Assembly (NCBI GenBank): GCA_035565615.1
Contig: DATMSB010000045.1
Coordinates: 1-39,371 of the forward strand
Reading direction: 5' to 3'
DNA length: 39,371 nt
From: Vulgatibacter sp035565615
Lineage (GTDB): Bacteria > Myxococcota > Myxococcia > Myxococcales > Vulgatibacteraceae
Both the position numbers and the translations under genes were made by a program. Under the pieces are notes generated by a model. It was not told where the DNA came from, did no database searches, and saw only the letters and a program-made list of their open reading frames with translations. This document shows, one piece after another, positions 9,231-19,464 of this stretch. Each line of letters begins with the position of its first letter. Within the stretch, counting starts at the first letter, position 1.

Positions 9231-10058
9231 CTACCTCTCGGCGAGCTCGCCGCCGACGGTGCCGTTCGCCGCCGTCAGGCTCGCCTCGAGGGTCCCCACC
9301 GGCGCCGCGGCGGTCATCTTCACCGGGAGCCGGCGGGCGTCGGTGGTGAGCCATACGGAGGCCGCCGTGGTGGCGCCCGCCTCCTGCTGCTCGAGGATCC
9401 GCAGGTCGAGGCGCGCGGCCTGGAAGGTGCCGGCCGGCGTGGTGACGGTCTCCACCTTGCGGCAGGTCGCCTCCACGTTGATGGGCTTCCCCTTCCGCAT
9501 GGAGCGGAGCTTGACGACCCCGCCCTCCTCCTTCGGCATCTTCGACCGCAGAAGGTACAGGCCCGAGAGCGCGTCCTGCACGTCGCCGAGGCCGGAGTCG
9601 AAGTGGATCTCCTTCTCCTCGCGCCTCCCCTCCTGGAGGGTGCGCTCCCGCACGTTGCCGGTCGCCGAGTCGAACTTGAGCTCGCGCCGGCGCACCCCGC
9701 TGCGCTTCTCCGAGGAGAAGCGGCAGAGCGACGGCGTCAGCGTCTGATCCACCGAGCAGGTCGCGGTCTCGCGCAGCCCGAAGAGGGAGTCGGTCGCCCC
9801 CACGGTCCTGCCGTTCGCCTGGAATCGGAAGCCTTCGTTCGCGGCCCCGGACACCTGGAGATCCGCCTCCGCGGCCCGGATCCCCAGCAGAGTGATGTCG
9901 TACGAGAGCCTCTCTCCTGCCGCGAACGGCAGCCGCGCGCGCGCCTCCTCGCTCGGCGCGCCGGAGGCGATCGCCTCGTCGCCTGGCGCCTCGGCCACCG
10001 CGCCCGTCGTCATCGTCGCCGCCGCGATCGCCACCACCAATTCGTGCCACTTCCTCAC
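9231..10058 (-). CDS. DUF3108 family secreted protein
   Basis: The 275-residue product has a signal peptide (about residues 1-22, ending TTGAVA). It then shows the features of DUF3108 periplasmic beta proteins: FAAGERLSYDITLLGIRAAEADLQV near the N-terminus, FRFQANGRT, a central LSGLYLLRSKMPKEEGGV stretch, a Cys-containing ATCRKVETVTTPAGTF, and the terminal WLTTDARRLPVKMTAAAPVG. DUF3108 proteins are thought to bind or handle lipophilic envelope components, but no activity is established. It sits 52 bases before the frameshifted small protein and 220 bases after the metalloprotease at 10279, within the same-strand cluster. The start is ATG 10058 (MRKWHELVV). Confidence 0.8.
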   Translation of the reverse strand: MRKWHELVVAIAAATMTTGAVAEAPGDEAIASGAPSEEARARLPFAAGERLSYDITLLGIRAAEADLQVSGAANEGFRFQANGRTVGATDSLFGLRETATCSVDQTLTPSLCRFSSEKRSGVRRRELKFDSATGNVRERTLQEGRREEKEIHFDSGLGDVQDALSGLYLLRSKMPKEEGGVVKLRSMRKGKPINVEATCRKVETVTTPAGTFQAARLDLRILEQQEAGATTAASVWLTTDARRLPVKMTAAAPVGTLEASLTAANGTVGGELAER

Positions 10059-10278
10059 GCCGCCCTGCCTCTCGCCTCTCCCGATTTCGTGAACGCCAAC
10101 CCGCTCATGGTCGCATCGCTGCCTCGTTGTGAGTCAACTCCGGCACCCGCTGCGAAAGCGAGGCCTTCGAATCGGCGGGGGAAGGGGCGCTCGCCCCTCT
10201 GGCTTCCTCGCGGTCCGAACGACGCGAGCCCAACCGAGGCCGCTCCGAGAGGCTTCCCCGGAACGGTCCGACCCGGTT

Positions 10279-11268
10279 TCAGCCCCGCCCCCGCCGCGCG
10301 CCTGGCGGAGGGCGCGGCGCCCCTCCGATCGACGCACCCGGGGCGCGGTCACCTCGCGGATCTCCGTCGGGCGCGGCCTCCCCGGCGAGCCGCCGCAGCG
10401 CCCGCGCGAGCGCGATGGCGGCGAGGAGGAGGGCCGCGACCGAGCCGCCATTCGCCTGCCCGCACGAGCAGCCGCCGTCGGAGGCGCCCACCGCCCGCAC
10501 CCCCGACGACGTGCTGCACACCGAGGTGGGGCCGCCCCGCGGATAGATGTCGCAGATCCCCGCCTCGTCGTCCGGCGCCAGCTCGCGCTTGTCGATCTCG
10601 CCGGTGGAAGCCGACCCGAACATCGTGGAGTCGGGATCCGGCGAGTGGTCGAGGCCGATGAAGTGGCCGATCTCGTGGGTGGCGGTGTTCTGCAGGTCGG
10701 TCGAGACGCAGGAGGTGGTCGCCGACTCGCCGCAAGGGGGACCGTCCACGTCCGTGAAGACGAAGTCCGCCTCGTTGAACTCGATGTCGGCGTCCAGGAT
10801 CTCGCCGGTCTTCTCCCGGAACGTCGCCGTGGTGAGCGCGATCACCGTCGGTTCGTACGGCCAGCACCCGCGCGGGTCGGCGCAGGGGTTCTCGGGATCG
10901 CACGCGGGATCCGCGCCGGGCACGCAGGGCGCCTGCCGGAAGACGAGCAGGTTGCTGTTGGAGCCGTCCCGGTCGAAGCCGATCGACACGTCGGCGGTGG
11001 GGCTGCGATCGGCGAAGCCCAGGTCGGTGCAGGGGACGTCCTGCCAGGTGTCGAAGGATCGCGCGATCGCGTCGTGGCTCGCCTCGAACCCCAGGGCCAG
11101 CGAGCCGTCCTGGTTGAGCGCCCAGCCGAGGCTCCGCTCGTTCCAGAAGAGGCAGGTGTCCGTGCCGGGCACGACCGTCCGCTCGTACGCCCTCGCGGCC
11201 GCCGGAAGCGCCAGCAGGGCGACCACCACCCACCCGGCGCCGGCGAATCGCTCCGAATGTCCCCCCAC
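10279..11268 (-). CDS. Secreted matrixin-like zinc metalloprotease with MYXO-CTERM-like tail
   Basis: This 329-residue protein has a signal peptide (about 1-27, ending PAAARA). The catalytic domain carries the metzincin zinc site HEIGHFIGLDH (H198, E199, H202, H208) followed by STMFGSAS, the Met-turn. Several Cys pairs suit a secreted enzyme. At the C-terminus GGCSCG (C267, C269) is followed by a membrane helix (about 274-288) and ALRR, the pattern of MYXO-CTERM sorting signals. Unusually, 35 more residues rich in Gly, Pro, Asp and Arg follow the Arg cluster. The start is GTG 11268 with a GGGGGG ribosome binding site that overlaps the end of the gene upstream (stop at 11281). It is a tandem paralogue of 11281-12159. 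Substrate is unknown; extracellular protein or peptide hydrolysis is expected. Confidence 0.85.
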   Translation of the reverse strand: MGGHSERFAGAGWVVVALLALPAAARAYERTVVPGTDTCLFWNERSLGWALNQDGSLALGFEASHDAIARSFDTWQDVPCTDLGFADRSPTADVSIGFDRDGSNSNLLVFRQAPCVPGADPACDPENPCADPRGCWPYEPTVIALTTATFREKTGEILDADIEFNEADFVFTDVDGPPCGESATTSCVSTDLQNTATHEIGHFIGLDHSPDPDSTMFGSASTGEIDKRELAPDDEAGICDIYPRGGPTSVCSTSSGVRAVGASDGGCSCGQANGGSVAALLLAAIALARALRRLAGEAAPDGDPRGDRAPGASIGGAPRPPPGARRGRG

Positions 11269-11280
11269 CCGCTCGCCCCC

Positions 11281-12159
11281 CTAGGCCCTGCGGCGCAGCC
11301 TCCTCGACGCCTCGGCCACGAAGACCGCCAGCAAGGCGCCGCCGCCCCCGCCTCCCGCAGACGCGCAGCCCGACCTGGAATGGTAGCGCTGCCGCCTCGC
11401 CTCGCACTCGGCGGGCGACGCCGCCGGGCCGCAGGTCCGCGCCGGCCCCCCCTTCGGGTACACCGCGCAGAGGGCCTCCCGATCGTCCTGCGCGAGCGCC
11501 CGCTTGCTCGTCTCGCCCGGCGACGCGGTCCGGAACATCGTCGCGTTGCGGTCCTCGCTGTGGTCGAGTCCGATCATGTGGCCGATCTCGTGCACGAGCG
11601 TGTTCTGCAGATCCATCTCCACGCAGCCGGACTGCCCCGAATCGTCGCAGCGAGGCCCGTCCACCGCGGTGAAACGGAAGGACGCTGCGTTGAACTCGAT
11701 GTCGGCGTCCACGATCCGCCCGGAGCAGTTGGACGAGGTCACGGTGGTCATGGCGATCACGCCATCCCCGAACTCCCAGCAGTCGTACTCGTCGGCGCAG
11801 GAGCGGCGCGAGATGCAGGGATCCCCGTCGGGGACCACGTCGGCGCAGGTGCGCTCGCGCACCACGAGCACGTTGGTGTTGGCGCCCTTGGGATCGAAGC
11901 CCGTGCTCCGCTCCGCCCGCGGCCCCTCGACGAAGCGCAGGTCGGAGCAGGTCTCGGCCTCCCAGACCCAGAACGATCGGCGGAAGACCTCCAGCGCCTC
12001 CTCCTCTGGGACCTGGCCGCCGAGGGGAATGGCGGCGCTCCATCCCACCGCCCGCTCGCCCCACGCGAGGCAGACGCCGGTGTCGCTGGACGTCGACTGC
12101 TTCCACGCCGCCGCTGGCGTCGCCGCCAGGGCCAGCACCGCGACCAAGAGCGCCCTCAT
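11281..12159 (-). CDS. Secreted matrixin-like zinc metalloprotease with MYXO-CTERM-like tail
   Basis: The 292-residue protein begins with a signal peptide (MRALLVAVLALAATPAAA). It has the zinc-binding HEIGHMIGLDH (H190, E191, H194, H200) and a Met-turn ATMF, as in matrixins and other metzincins. The sequence around the site (IVDADIEFNAASFRFTAVDG, VEMDLQNTLVHEIGH) matches the neighbour at 10279 closely, so the two are duplicates. The C-terminus has SGCASAGGGGGG, a hydrophobic stretch (ALLAVFVAEA) and RRLRRRA, a normal-length MYXO-CTERM-like tail. In the family such tails are processed by a rhombosortase-like protease, and the protein ends up at the cell surface or outer-membrane vesicles. ATG 12159 overlaps the TGA of the upstream gene by 4 bases, so the two are translationally coupled. 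Confidence 0.87.
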   Translation of the reverse strand: MRALLVAVLALAATPAAAWKQSTSSDTGVCLAWGERAVGWSAAIPLGGQVPEEEALEVFRRSFWVWEAETCSDLRFVEGPRAERSTGFDPKGANTNVLVVRERTCADVVPDGDPCISRRSCADEYDCWEFGDGVIAMTTVTSSNCSGRIVDADIEFNAASFRFTAVDGPRCDDSGQSGCVEMDLQNTLVHEIGHMIGLDHSEDRNATMFRTASPGETSKRALAQDDREALCAVYPKGGPARTCGPAASPAECEARRQRYHSRSGCASAGGGGGGALLAVFVAEASRRLRRRA

Positions 12160-12707
12160 CGGGTGGAGGCCCGCACCCTTTCCTGCAGCGCCGCGACGGG
12201 GATCGGCCCGCCCAGCTGTGCCGGCGCCGGCTCCCTCTTCCCCGGCTCCACCAGCGAAAGACCCTCGAGCGAGGGCACCGCCACCGGGATCCCTTCGGTG
12301 TCGCGCTCCACCGCCAGCTTGCCCTGGGCCATCCCCACCACCTCGAAGAGCGCCTCCTCGGTGCGCAGGCGGCGCAGGAAGACCACCACCTCCTCGCCCT
12401 CCTCGAAGCGGGCGGCGCCGGTGACCACCTGGGAGATCCCGTCGAGGGTCCCGCCCATGGCGAGGATGCGCACCTCCTCCGCGGGCGTCCCCTTCCAGGT
12501 CTCGTCGATCTGCAGCGTCACCACCGTGGAGATGCGCCGTCCGTCCTCCGACGGGCGCGGCTCGGTGGCGACGACCCGGCCCGTCACCACCCGATCGGAG
12601 CGCTGGGTGAGCTCGTCCACGGAGAGCGCGAGCATGGTCGTCGCAGAGGCGGCGCCGGCAGCGGCCAGGGCGCCCAGGGCGGTCGTCCATCCGAGGCGTG
12701 CGAACAA
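12156..12707 (-). CDS. Small secreted protein paired with the metalloproteases
   Basis: I do not recognise a named family. The start is TTG 12707, chosen because GGAGG lies 7 bases upstream and it gives a clean signal peptide (MFARLGWTTALGALAAAGAASA). The mature part starts TTMLALSVDELTQRSDRVVTG and continues with VVTLQIDETWKGTP, GEEVVVFLRRLRTEEALFEV and GMAQGKLAVERD, an all-beta pattern. A related protein, shorter and with a membrane tail, is encoded at 8682-9178, so members of the same family flank the metalloproteases. It overlaps the next gene by ATGA. Its position as the first gene of the cluster suggests it works with the metalloproteases, perhaps as a chaperone, inhibitor or co-secreted factor; this is inference from position only. 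Confidence 0.75.
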   Translation of the reverse strand: MFARLGWTTALGALAAAGAASATTMLALSVDELTQRSDRVVTGRVVATEPRPSEDGRRISTVVTLQIDETWKGTPAEEVRILAMGGTLDGISQVVTGAARFEEGEEVVVFLRRLRTEEALFEVVGMAQGKLAVERDTEGIPVAVPSLEGLSLVEPGKREPAPAQLGGPIPVAALQERVRASTR

Positions 12708-12762
12708 GAGCGGTCCTCCAGAGAGTGGACCCGAGCGTAACACGATCAACATGGGCGCGGCG

Positions 12763-12791
12763 TTGAAGGCATGCCGCCAACCTGCTACATC
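12763..12791 (+). promoter_or_regulatory. Possible promoter of gltX
   Basis: TTGAAG (12763-12768), 17 bases, then TACATC (12786-12791) lie before gltX and between it and the divergent cluster. The predicted start of transcription would leave a leader of about 20 bases. Confidence 0.4.
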
Positions 12792-12818
12792 CGCCCCACT
12801 TTTCCGGAGTTGTGCGCC

Positions 12819-14240
12819 ATGTCCTCGTCTCCCCGCGTCCGGTTCGCGCCCTCCCCCACGGGCTTCCTCCACATCGGAGGTGCGCGCACCGCCCTGTTCA
12901 ACTGGCTCTACGCCCGCCACCACGGCGGGACCTTCGTCCTGCGCATCGAGGACACGGACAAGGAGCGCAGCACCGAAGAGAACACGGCCGCGATCCTCGA
13001 GGGCCTGCGCTGGCTCGGCCTCGACTGGGACGAGGGCCCCGAGGTGGGTGGCCCCCATGCGCCCTACTTCCAGTCGCAGCGAGGCGAGATCTACCGCAGG
13101 CACCTGAAGCGCCTGCTCGACGAGGGCAAGGCCTACCGCTGCTACTGCACCCAGGAGGAGCTCGACGCCAAGAGGGCGGCGGCCCGGGCGGAGAAGCGCC
13201 AGTACAAGTACGATCGCACCTGCCGCGACCGGAAGGACCGGCCCGACCTCCCCCACACCCTGCGCCTCAAGGTGCCGCTCACCGGCACCACCGGCTTCGA
13301 CGACCTCGTCTACGGCCGCATCGAGGTGGAGAACGAGAACCTCCAGGACTGGATCATCGCCCGCACCGACGGTTCGCCCATCTACAACTTCGTGGTGGTG
13401 ATCGACGACGTCGAGATGGGGATCGACCTGGTCATGCGCGGAGAGGACGGCCTGAACAACACCCAGCCGCAGCTCACCCTCTACCAGGCCCTGGGCGTGA
13501 AGCCGCCCAGGTTCGCGCACCTGCCCTTCATCCTCGGCCAGGATCGCTCCAAGCTCTCCAAGCGCCACGGGCCGGTGTCGGTGACCAAGTACCGTGACGA
13601 CGGCTACCTGCCCGACGCGATGGTGAACTTCCTCGCCCGCATCGGCTGGAGCCACGGAGACCAGGAGCTCTTCACCCGCGAGGAGCTCGTCGAGAAGTTC
13701 TCCCTCGACGGCGTGGGCAAGACCGCCGGCGTCTTCCCCAAGGACAAGCTCGTGTGGATCAACCACGAGCGGATCAAGGCGATGGATCCTGCCCGGCTCG
13801 CGGAGGAGGTGAAACCCTTCGTGGAGAAGGCGGGCCTGCCGCCGATCCCCGACGAGAAGCTGCGGGAGGTGTGCCGGCTGCAGCAGGAGCGGTCCAAGAC
13901 CCTGGTGGAGCTGGTGGAGATCTCCCGCTACTTCTTCACCCGGTTGCCGCCCGAGGAGAAGGCCGCCGCCAAGTTCCTCACCGGCCCATCCCTCGACCTC
14001 CTCCGCGAGGTGCGGGAGGCGATCGCCGCGGCGCCCGACGTCGAACCGGCCACCCTGGAGCCGATCTTCACCGGGATCGCCGCCCGCCACGAGGTGGGCC
14101 TGGGGAAGGTCGCACAGCCGGTGCGCGTCGCCATCACCGGCGGCACGGCGTCCCCCGGGATCTACGACGTGGTCTCGGTGCTGGGGCGGGAGGAGTCCCT
14201 CGCCCGGATCGACGCGGCGCTCGCCTCCGCCGGCGGCTGA
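12819..14240 (+). CDS. gltX: Glutamyl-tRNA synthetase
   Basis: The enzyme charges tRNA-Glu with glutamate in the cytoplasm. The 473-residue length is normal for the bacterial enzyme. Class I signatures are clear: FAPSPTGFLHIGGARTA with the HIGH-like HIGG at 18-21 and the KMSKS loop KLSKR at 245-249. The C-terminal part has the usual helical anticodon-binding domain ending in VAQPVRVAITGGTASPGIYD. The start is ATG 12819 with a GGAG 10 bases upstream; the open frame extends to 12771, but without a better site. It is followed by tRNA-Gln and tRNA-Glu genes, so enzyme and possible substrates are neighbours. Whether it also charges tRNA-Gln cannot be read safely from the sequence. The same product feeds hemA further along the window. 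Confidence 0.97.
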   Translation: MSSSPRVRFAPSPTGFLHIGGARTALFNWLYARHHGGTFVLRIEDTDKERSTEENTAAILEGLRWLGLDWDEGPEVGGPHAPYFQSQRGEIYRRHLKRLLDEGKAYRCYCTQEELDAKRAAARAEKRQYKYDRTCRDRKDRPDLPHTLRLKVPLTGTTGFDDLVYGRIEVENENLQDWIIARTDGSPIYNFVVVIDDVEMGIDLVMRGEDGLNNTQPQLTLYQALGVKPPRFAHLPFILGQDRSKLSKRHGPVSVTKYRDDGYLPDAMVNFLARIGWSHGDQELFTREELVEKFSLDGVGKTAGVFPKDKLVWINHERIKAMDPARLAEEVKPFVEKAGLPPIPDEKLREVCRLQQERSKTLVELVEISRYFFTRLPPEEKAAAKFLTGPSLDLLREVREAIAAAPDVEPATLEPIFTGIAARHEVGLGKVAQPVRVAITGGTASPGIYDVVSVLGREESLARIDAALASAGG

Positions 14241-14298
14241 GGAAGGGTGGTTCGAAGCGGCCCGCCGGCGCCATTCGCGAGGTACACGAAAATTCCCG

Positions 14299-14327
14299 TT
14301 GACCGAACGGCGCCTCTCCCCTAAAAG
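14299..14327 (+). promoter_or_regulatory. Promoter of tRNA-Gln
   Basis: TTGACC (14299-14304), a 17-base spacer and TAAAAG (14322-14327) lie about 85 bases before the tRNA. Confidence 0.6.
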
Positions 14328-14412
14328 CCCTTTCCGTCGACGCGGCGCTCCCGGCCCCGGCGCAGGGAAGTTCCCTGGCCTCCACCGGGTTCACCGCGGA
14401 AACGAATCCCGT

Positions 14413-14486
14413 TGGGGGATCGTCTAACGGCAGGACGTATGACTCTGACTCATACTATCTAGGTTCGAATCCTAGTCCCCCAACCA
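14413..14486 (+). tRNA. tRNA-Gln (anticodon CTG)
   Basis: The acceptor arms TGGGGGA (14413-14419) and TCCCCCA (14476-14482) pair. The D-arm has GTCTAACGGCAGGAC, the anticodon stem TATGA/TCATA holds loop CTCTGAC with anticodon CTG, and the T-arm has AGGTTCGAATCCT. Encoded CCA is at 14484-14486. A first base pair U-A is typical for tRNA-Gln. Confidence 0.96.
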
Positions 14487-14522
14487 ACTCTTCTCGGGCG
14501 CCGCAGGCAGGTGAAGCGGCGC

Positions 14523-14551
14523 TTGACAACGCAGGAGGCGGCGCGTAGTAC
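14523..14551 (+). promoter_or_regulatory. Promoter of tRNA-Glu
   Basis: A consensus TTGACA (14523-14528), exactly 17 bases, then TAGTAC (14546-14551) lie between the two tRNA genes, so tRNA-Glu can be transcribed separately. Confidence 0.65.
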
Positions 14552-14605
14552 GCCTCCCGCGCATGGGCGCCGGGGCGGTCGACCGGAGCCCGCCAAAGGA
14601 TGTGT

Positions 14606-14680
<75 letters not shown>

Positions 14681-14690
14681 ACCAGTCGTT

Positions 14691-14730
14691 GAAGGGCCAG
14701 CCAGTGAGAGAGGCTGGCCCTTCGCTTTTT
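14691..14730 (+). terminator. Terminator downstream of tRNA-Glu
   Basis: GAAGGGCCAGCC (14691-14702) pairs perfectly with GGCTGGCCCTTC (14712-14723) around a 9-base loop, followed by GCTTTTT. A 12-bp stem and a T-run make this one of the best terminators in the window. Confidence 0.93.
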
Positions 14731-14879
14731 AACCCCCGCCCTCCTCCGAGGCGCGCGCGGCTCGAGGCGGGGCGGGAGCCGCTCTCGCGCAATTCTTTCG
14801 GAAAACGACCCGCGGTTTCGATTAGCTAAGGAGGATCACGCGAGGCAAGGGTGTTCCACCTGACCGAGGAGACGACCAC

Positions 14880-16594
14880 TTGGGGATCCAGGCGCGGCTG
14901 AACATCCCGCCGGCGGAGCCGCCGCGGTCCTTCCCGCTCGCCCCGGGCGAGCGGATGGCGTGGCTCGTGCGCCTGCGGTGGGTGGCCCTCGCCGGGGTGC
15001 TGGTCGCGGCGGTCACCTCGCCCCTCTTCGGCCTCGACCGGGTCAACGTCCCGGTGCTCCTCTTCGCGGTGATGGCGGGGGCAATCTACAACACCTGGCT
15101 CCACATCGACATCCGCCGGCGCCCCGACCACCCCTGGGATCCGCTCTTCCAGGCGGTCGCCGACTTCGGCGCCCTCACCCTCGTCCTCTGGGCGTCCGGG
15201 GGCGTGCGCAACCCGTTCGTCTCCCTCTTCTTCGTCCACGTGCTACTGGTCAGCGTGCTCTCGGGCCGGCGGGCGACGCTCCTCGCCTCGGCGGTGGCCC
15301 TGATCTGCGCGGGTTTCCTGGTGCTGGTGGACGCCCTGCCCGGCCTGCAGATCTCGGGCTTTCGGGTGGCGCCCCACTTCGTGGGCTTCGTCGACACCGC
15401 CGCGTTCGTGGTGACGCTGGCGGCCGCGGCCTACGTGGCCGATCGCGCCGCCGCCGAGCTGGCCCTGCGCCGCAAGGAGGCGGAAGCCGCCAAGCGCGCC
15501 CAGGCCCGCGAGGCGGAGATCCTCCTGGGCGCTCTCGATCGCCTCGAGGTGGGCGTGGAGATCCTCGCGCCGGACGGCACGCCCACCTTCCGCAACCGCC
15601 ATCTCCTCGAGGCCCGCGGGCTCTCGGCGGACTGCCCGCGGATGAGCCACGGCTGCCACACCCCCAGCGGCCGCTGCCCCGTAGACGACGCCCGCGAGGG
15701 CCGCAGCGGCTCCTGCCGCTTCTCGCAGATCGACCCCGGCGGCCGCGAGCGGGTGATCGAGCTCCTTTCGTACCCGTTGTCGGACGCGATCCCGGCGCCG
15801 GTCCTGCGCCTGCACCTGGACCGGACCGAGAACGTGCTCGCCGAGCGCAAGCTCCTCTTCGCCGAGCGCCTCGCCAGCCTGGGCCGCACGGTGCAGGCGG
15901 TCGCCCACGAGCTGAACACGCCGCTCGCCACCATCCAGACCCTCGCCGCCGACATGCGGGCCGCGCTGGAGGCGGCGCCCCCGGAGGCCGCGGCGCTGGC
16001 GAAGGATCTCGATGAGTCCGCCGCCCTGATCCTCGACGAGATGCGCCGGTGCCGGGCGATCACCCAGGACCTCCTCTCCGGCCGCGACCTCCTCGCCGCC
16101 GACTCCTCCCAGGGCCCCACCGACGTGGGGGTCGCCGTGCGCCGCGCCGCCACCCTGGTCTTCGGAACGAGCTTCAGCCGGCAGAGCCTCGTTCTCGACG
16201 ACGAGCTGGCCGGCACCTCGGTCGCCATCAGCCCCGATCCGCTGGTGCAGATCTTCGTGAACCTGCTCCAGAACGCGGCGGACGTGATCGCCGGCAAGCC
16301 CCACGCCAAGATCGAGGTGTGCGCCACCCGACTCCCCAACGGCCGGGTGGCGATCCACGTGGACGACGACGGCCCCGGCCTGGCCCCCGGCAGCCGGGAC
16401 CGCGTCTTCGAAGCCTTCTACACCACCAAGCCGCCCGGGAAGGGCACGGGGCTGGGCCTCTACACCGCCCTGAACCTCGTGCGCGACGCCGGCGGCACCC
16501 TCACCCTCGGCGACGCGCCGCGCGGCGGGGCCCGGGCCACCCTGGAGCTCCCGGCCGGCGACGGCGCAGCGCCCGCGGAACGGAGAGCGACCTC

Positions 16595-16598
<4 letters not shown>
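14880..16598 (+). CDS. RegB-like membrane sensor histidine kinase with Cys-rich PAS-like domain
   Basis: The 572-residue kinase starts at TTG 14880 with GGAG 8 bases upstream. Residues about 27-190 contain six predicted membrane helices. The segment GGVRNPFVSLFFVHVLL (N111, P112, F113) resembles the quinone-sensing GGxxNPF loop of RegB/PrrB redox kinases. Residues about 220-320 look like a PAS domain with four cysteines, C252-x6-C259-x6-C266-x12-C279. The H-box is AVAHELNTPLATIQTLA with phosphoacceptor H343, again RegB-like (HELGTPLATI). The catalytic domain has NLLQNAADV (N box), DDDGPGL (G1) and GKGTGLGL (G2). It overlaps its response regulator by GTGA, so the two form a two-component pair. 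The signal is probably redox-linked, by family similarity and the cysteines; this is inference. Confidence 0.88.
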
Positions 16599-17989
<1,391 letters not shown>

Positions 17990-18066
17990 TCGGACAGCGC
18001 GCCTTCGAGCTCGCCGAGCTGCCTCGGTCGTGGCCGAGATGGCGCGCTTCGACCGGGCTCGGCGGA

Positions 18067-19464
18067 TCAATCGCCGGCGAGCCGCGCGGGATCGAGGATG
18101 CGCTTCGCCTCGTCGGCGGGCAGCACGCCCTCGGAGACGACCTGCTCCTCGATGGTGCGGCCGGAGGCCAGGGCGCGCTTGGCGATGCCGGCCGCCTTCT
18201 CGTAGCCGAGGCGTGGGGCCAGAGCGAGGACGAGCTGGCTGGAGCGCGCCGCGTAGTCGGCGCAGCGCGCCTCGTCGGCCTTCAGGCCCCGGATGCACCG
18301 CTCGTCGAAGACGCGCACGGTGTTGGTGAGGATGGTCTCGGCCTCGAGTAGCACGTGGGCCGCCACCGGGAAGAAGACGTTGAGATCGATCTGGCCCGCC
18401 CCCGCCGCCCAGGCCACGGTGGCGTCGTTGCCGATGACCCGCGCGCAGACCTGACCCACCATCTCGGCGATGGACGGATTGACCTTGCCGGGCATGATGG
18501 AGCTGCCCGGCTGCACCGGGGGCAGGAGCAGCTCGCCGAGTCCGGTGGTGGGACCGGAGGAGAGGAGCCGCACGTCGGAGCTGATGCGGAAGAGGTCGAC
18601 CGCGAAGTCGCGGAGGCTTCCCGACAGCGCCGCCGCCGGGCGCAGCGACTGCATCGCCTCGTACAGGTCATCGGCCGGGAAGAGGCGATGGCCCGTCTGC
18701 TTGGCGAGGTCGTCCACGACCAGCTCCCGGTAGCCCGGCTTGGAGGTGAGGCCGGTCCCGGTGGCGGTGCCCCCGATCCCCAGCTCGCCGCAGCCGCCCG
18801 CCGCCAGCTCGATCGCCTCGCGGTGCTTGCGCAGGTTGTTGGCCCACGCTCCGATCTCGCGGCCGAGGCGGATGGGGGACGCGTCCTGGAGGTGGGTACG
18901 CCCGCTCTTGATGATGCCGTGGAACTCGCGGGCCTTCGACTCGATCGAGCGCTGCAGGAGCTCGAGGGCGGCCAGGAGCGGCCCGCTCTCCTCCAGCACC
19001 GCGAGGCGCAGCGCCGTGGGGAAGACGTCGTTGGTGGACTGGGCCCGGTTCACGTGATCGTTGGGGTGGACGAGGCCGCTGCTGGGCGACCGGGGGCCCC
19101 CGAGGATCTCGCTGGCTCGCGCCGCGATCACCTCGTTGACGTTCATGTGGTGGGAGGTGCCGGCGCCCGCCTGGTAGGGGTCGACCACGAACTGATCCGC
19201 CAGCTCGCCGTCCAGGATCCCTTCGCAGGCCTCCTCGATCGCCGAGGCGATCTTCGGATCGAGGGCGCCCAGCCTGGCGTTGGCCCGAGCCGCGGCGAGC
19301 TTGATCCGCACAGTGGCCCGCACGAGCGCCTTGTGCGGCGGCAGCCTCGAGATCGGAAAGTTCCGTACGGCGCGAGCGGTCTGGGCCCCCCAGTACACGT
19401 CCGCGGGAACCTCGATCTCCCCCATCGGGTCCCGCTCGATCCGGGTCTTTTCCATGGTCGGCAT
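18067..19464 (-). CDS. Aspartase/fumarase superfamily lyase (aspartate ammonia-lyase or class II fumarase)
   Basis: The 465-residue protein has the length and all superfamily signatures: GAGTSHHMNVNEV, VHPNDHVNRAQSTND, SGRTHLQDASPIRLG and the catalytic-loop signature GSSIMPGKVNP. It would release fumarate by eliminating ammonia from aspartate, or reversibly hydrate fumarate in the TCA cycle, as a cytoplasmic homotetramer. VQPGSSIMPGKVNPSIAEMV and IEEQVVSEGVL are closer to aspartases as I remember them, while MNVNEVIAARASEILGG is closer to FumC, so the exact reaction is left open. The start is ATG 19464 or the second Met three codons later; neither has a good ribosome binding site. It is convergent with the response regulator gene. 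Confidence 0.9.
   Translation of the reverse strand: MPTMEKTRIERDPMGEIEVPADVYWGAQTARAVRNFPISRLPPHKALVRATVRIKLAAARANARLGALDPKIASAIEEACEGILDGELADQFVVDPYQAGAGTSHHMNVNEVIAARASEILGGPRSPSSGLVHPNDHVNRAQSTNDVFPTALRLAVLEESGPLLAALELLQRSIESKAREFHGIIKSGRTHLQDASPIRLGREIGAWANNLRKHREAIELAAGGCGELGIGGTATGTGLTSKPGYRELVVDDLAKQTGHRLFPADDLYEAMQSLRPAAALSGSLRDFAVDLFRISSDVRLLSSGPTTGLGELLLPPVQPGSSIMPGKVNPSIAEMVGQVCARVIGNDATVAWAAGAGQIDLNVFFPVAAHVLLEAETILTNTVRVFDERCIRGLKADEARCADYAARSSQLVLALAPRLGYEKAAGIAKRALASGRTIEEQVVSEGVLPADEAKRILDPARLAGD

Noticed and set aside
14851..14901. A 16-codon leader-peptide-like frame starting at GTG before the histidine kinase
   Set aside because: The AAGGAGG in front is too far (about 16 bases), there is no run of regulatory codons, and no attenuator hairpin follows.
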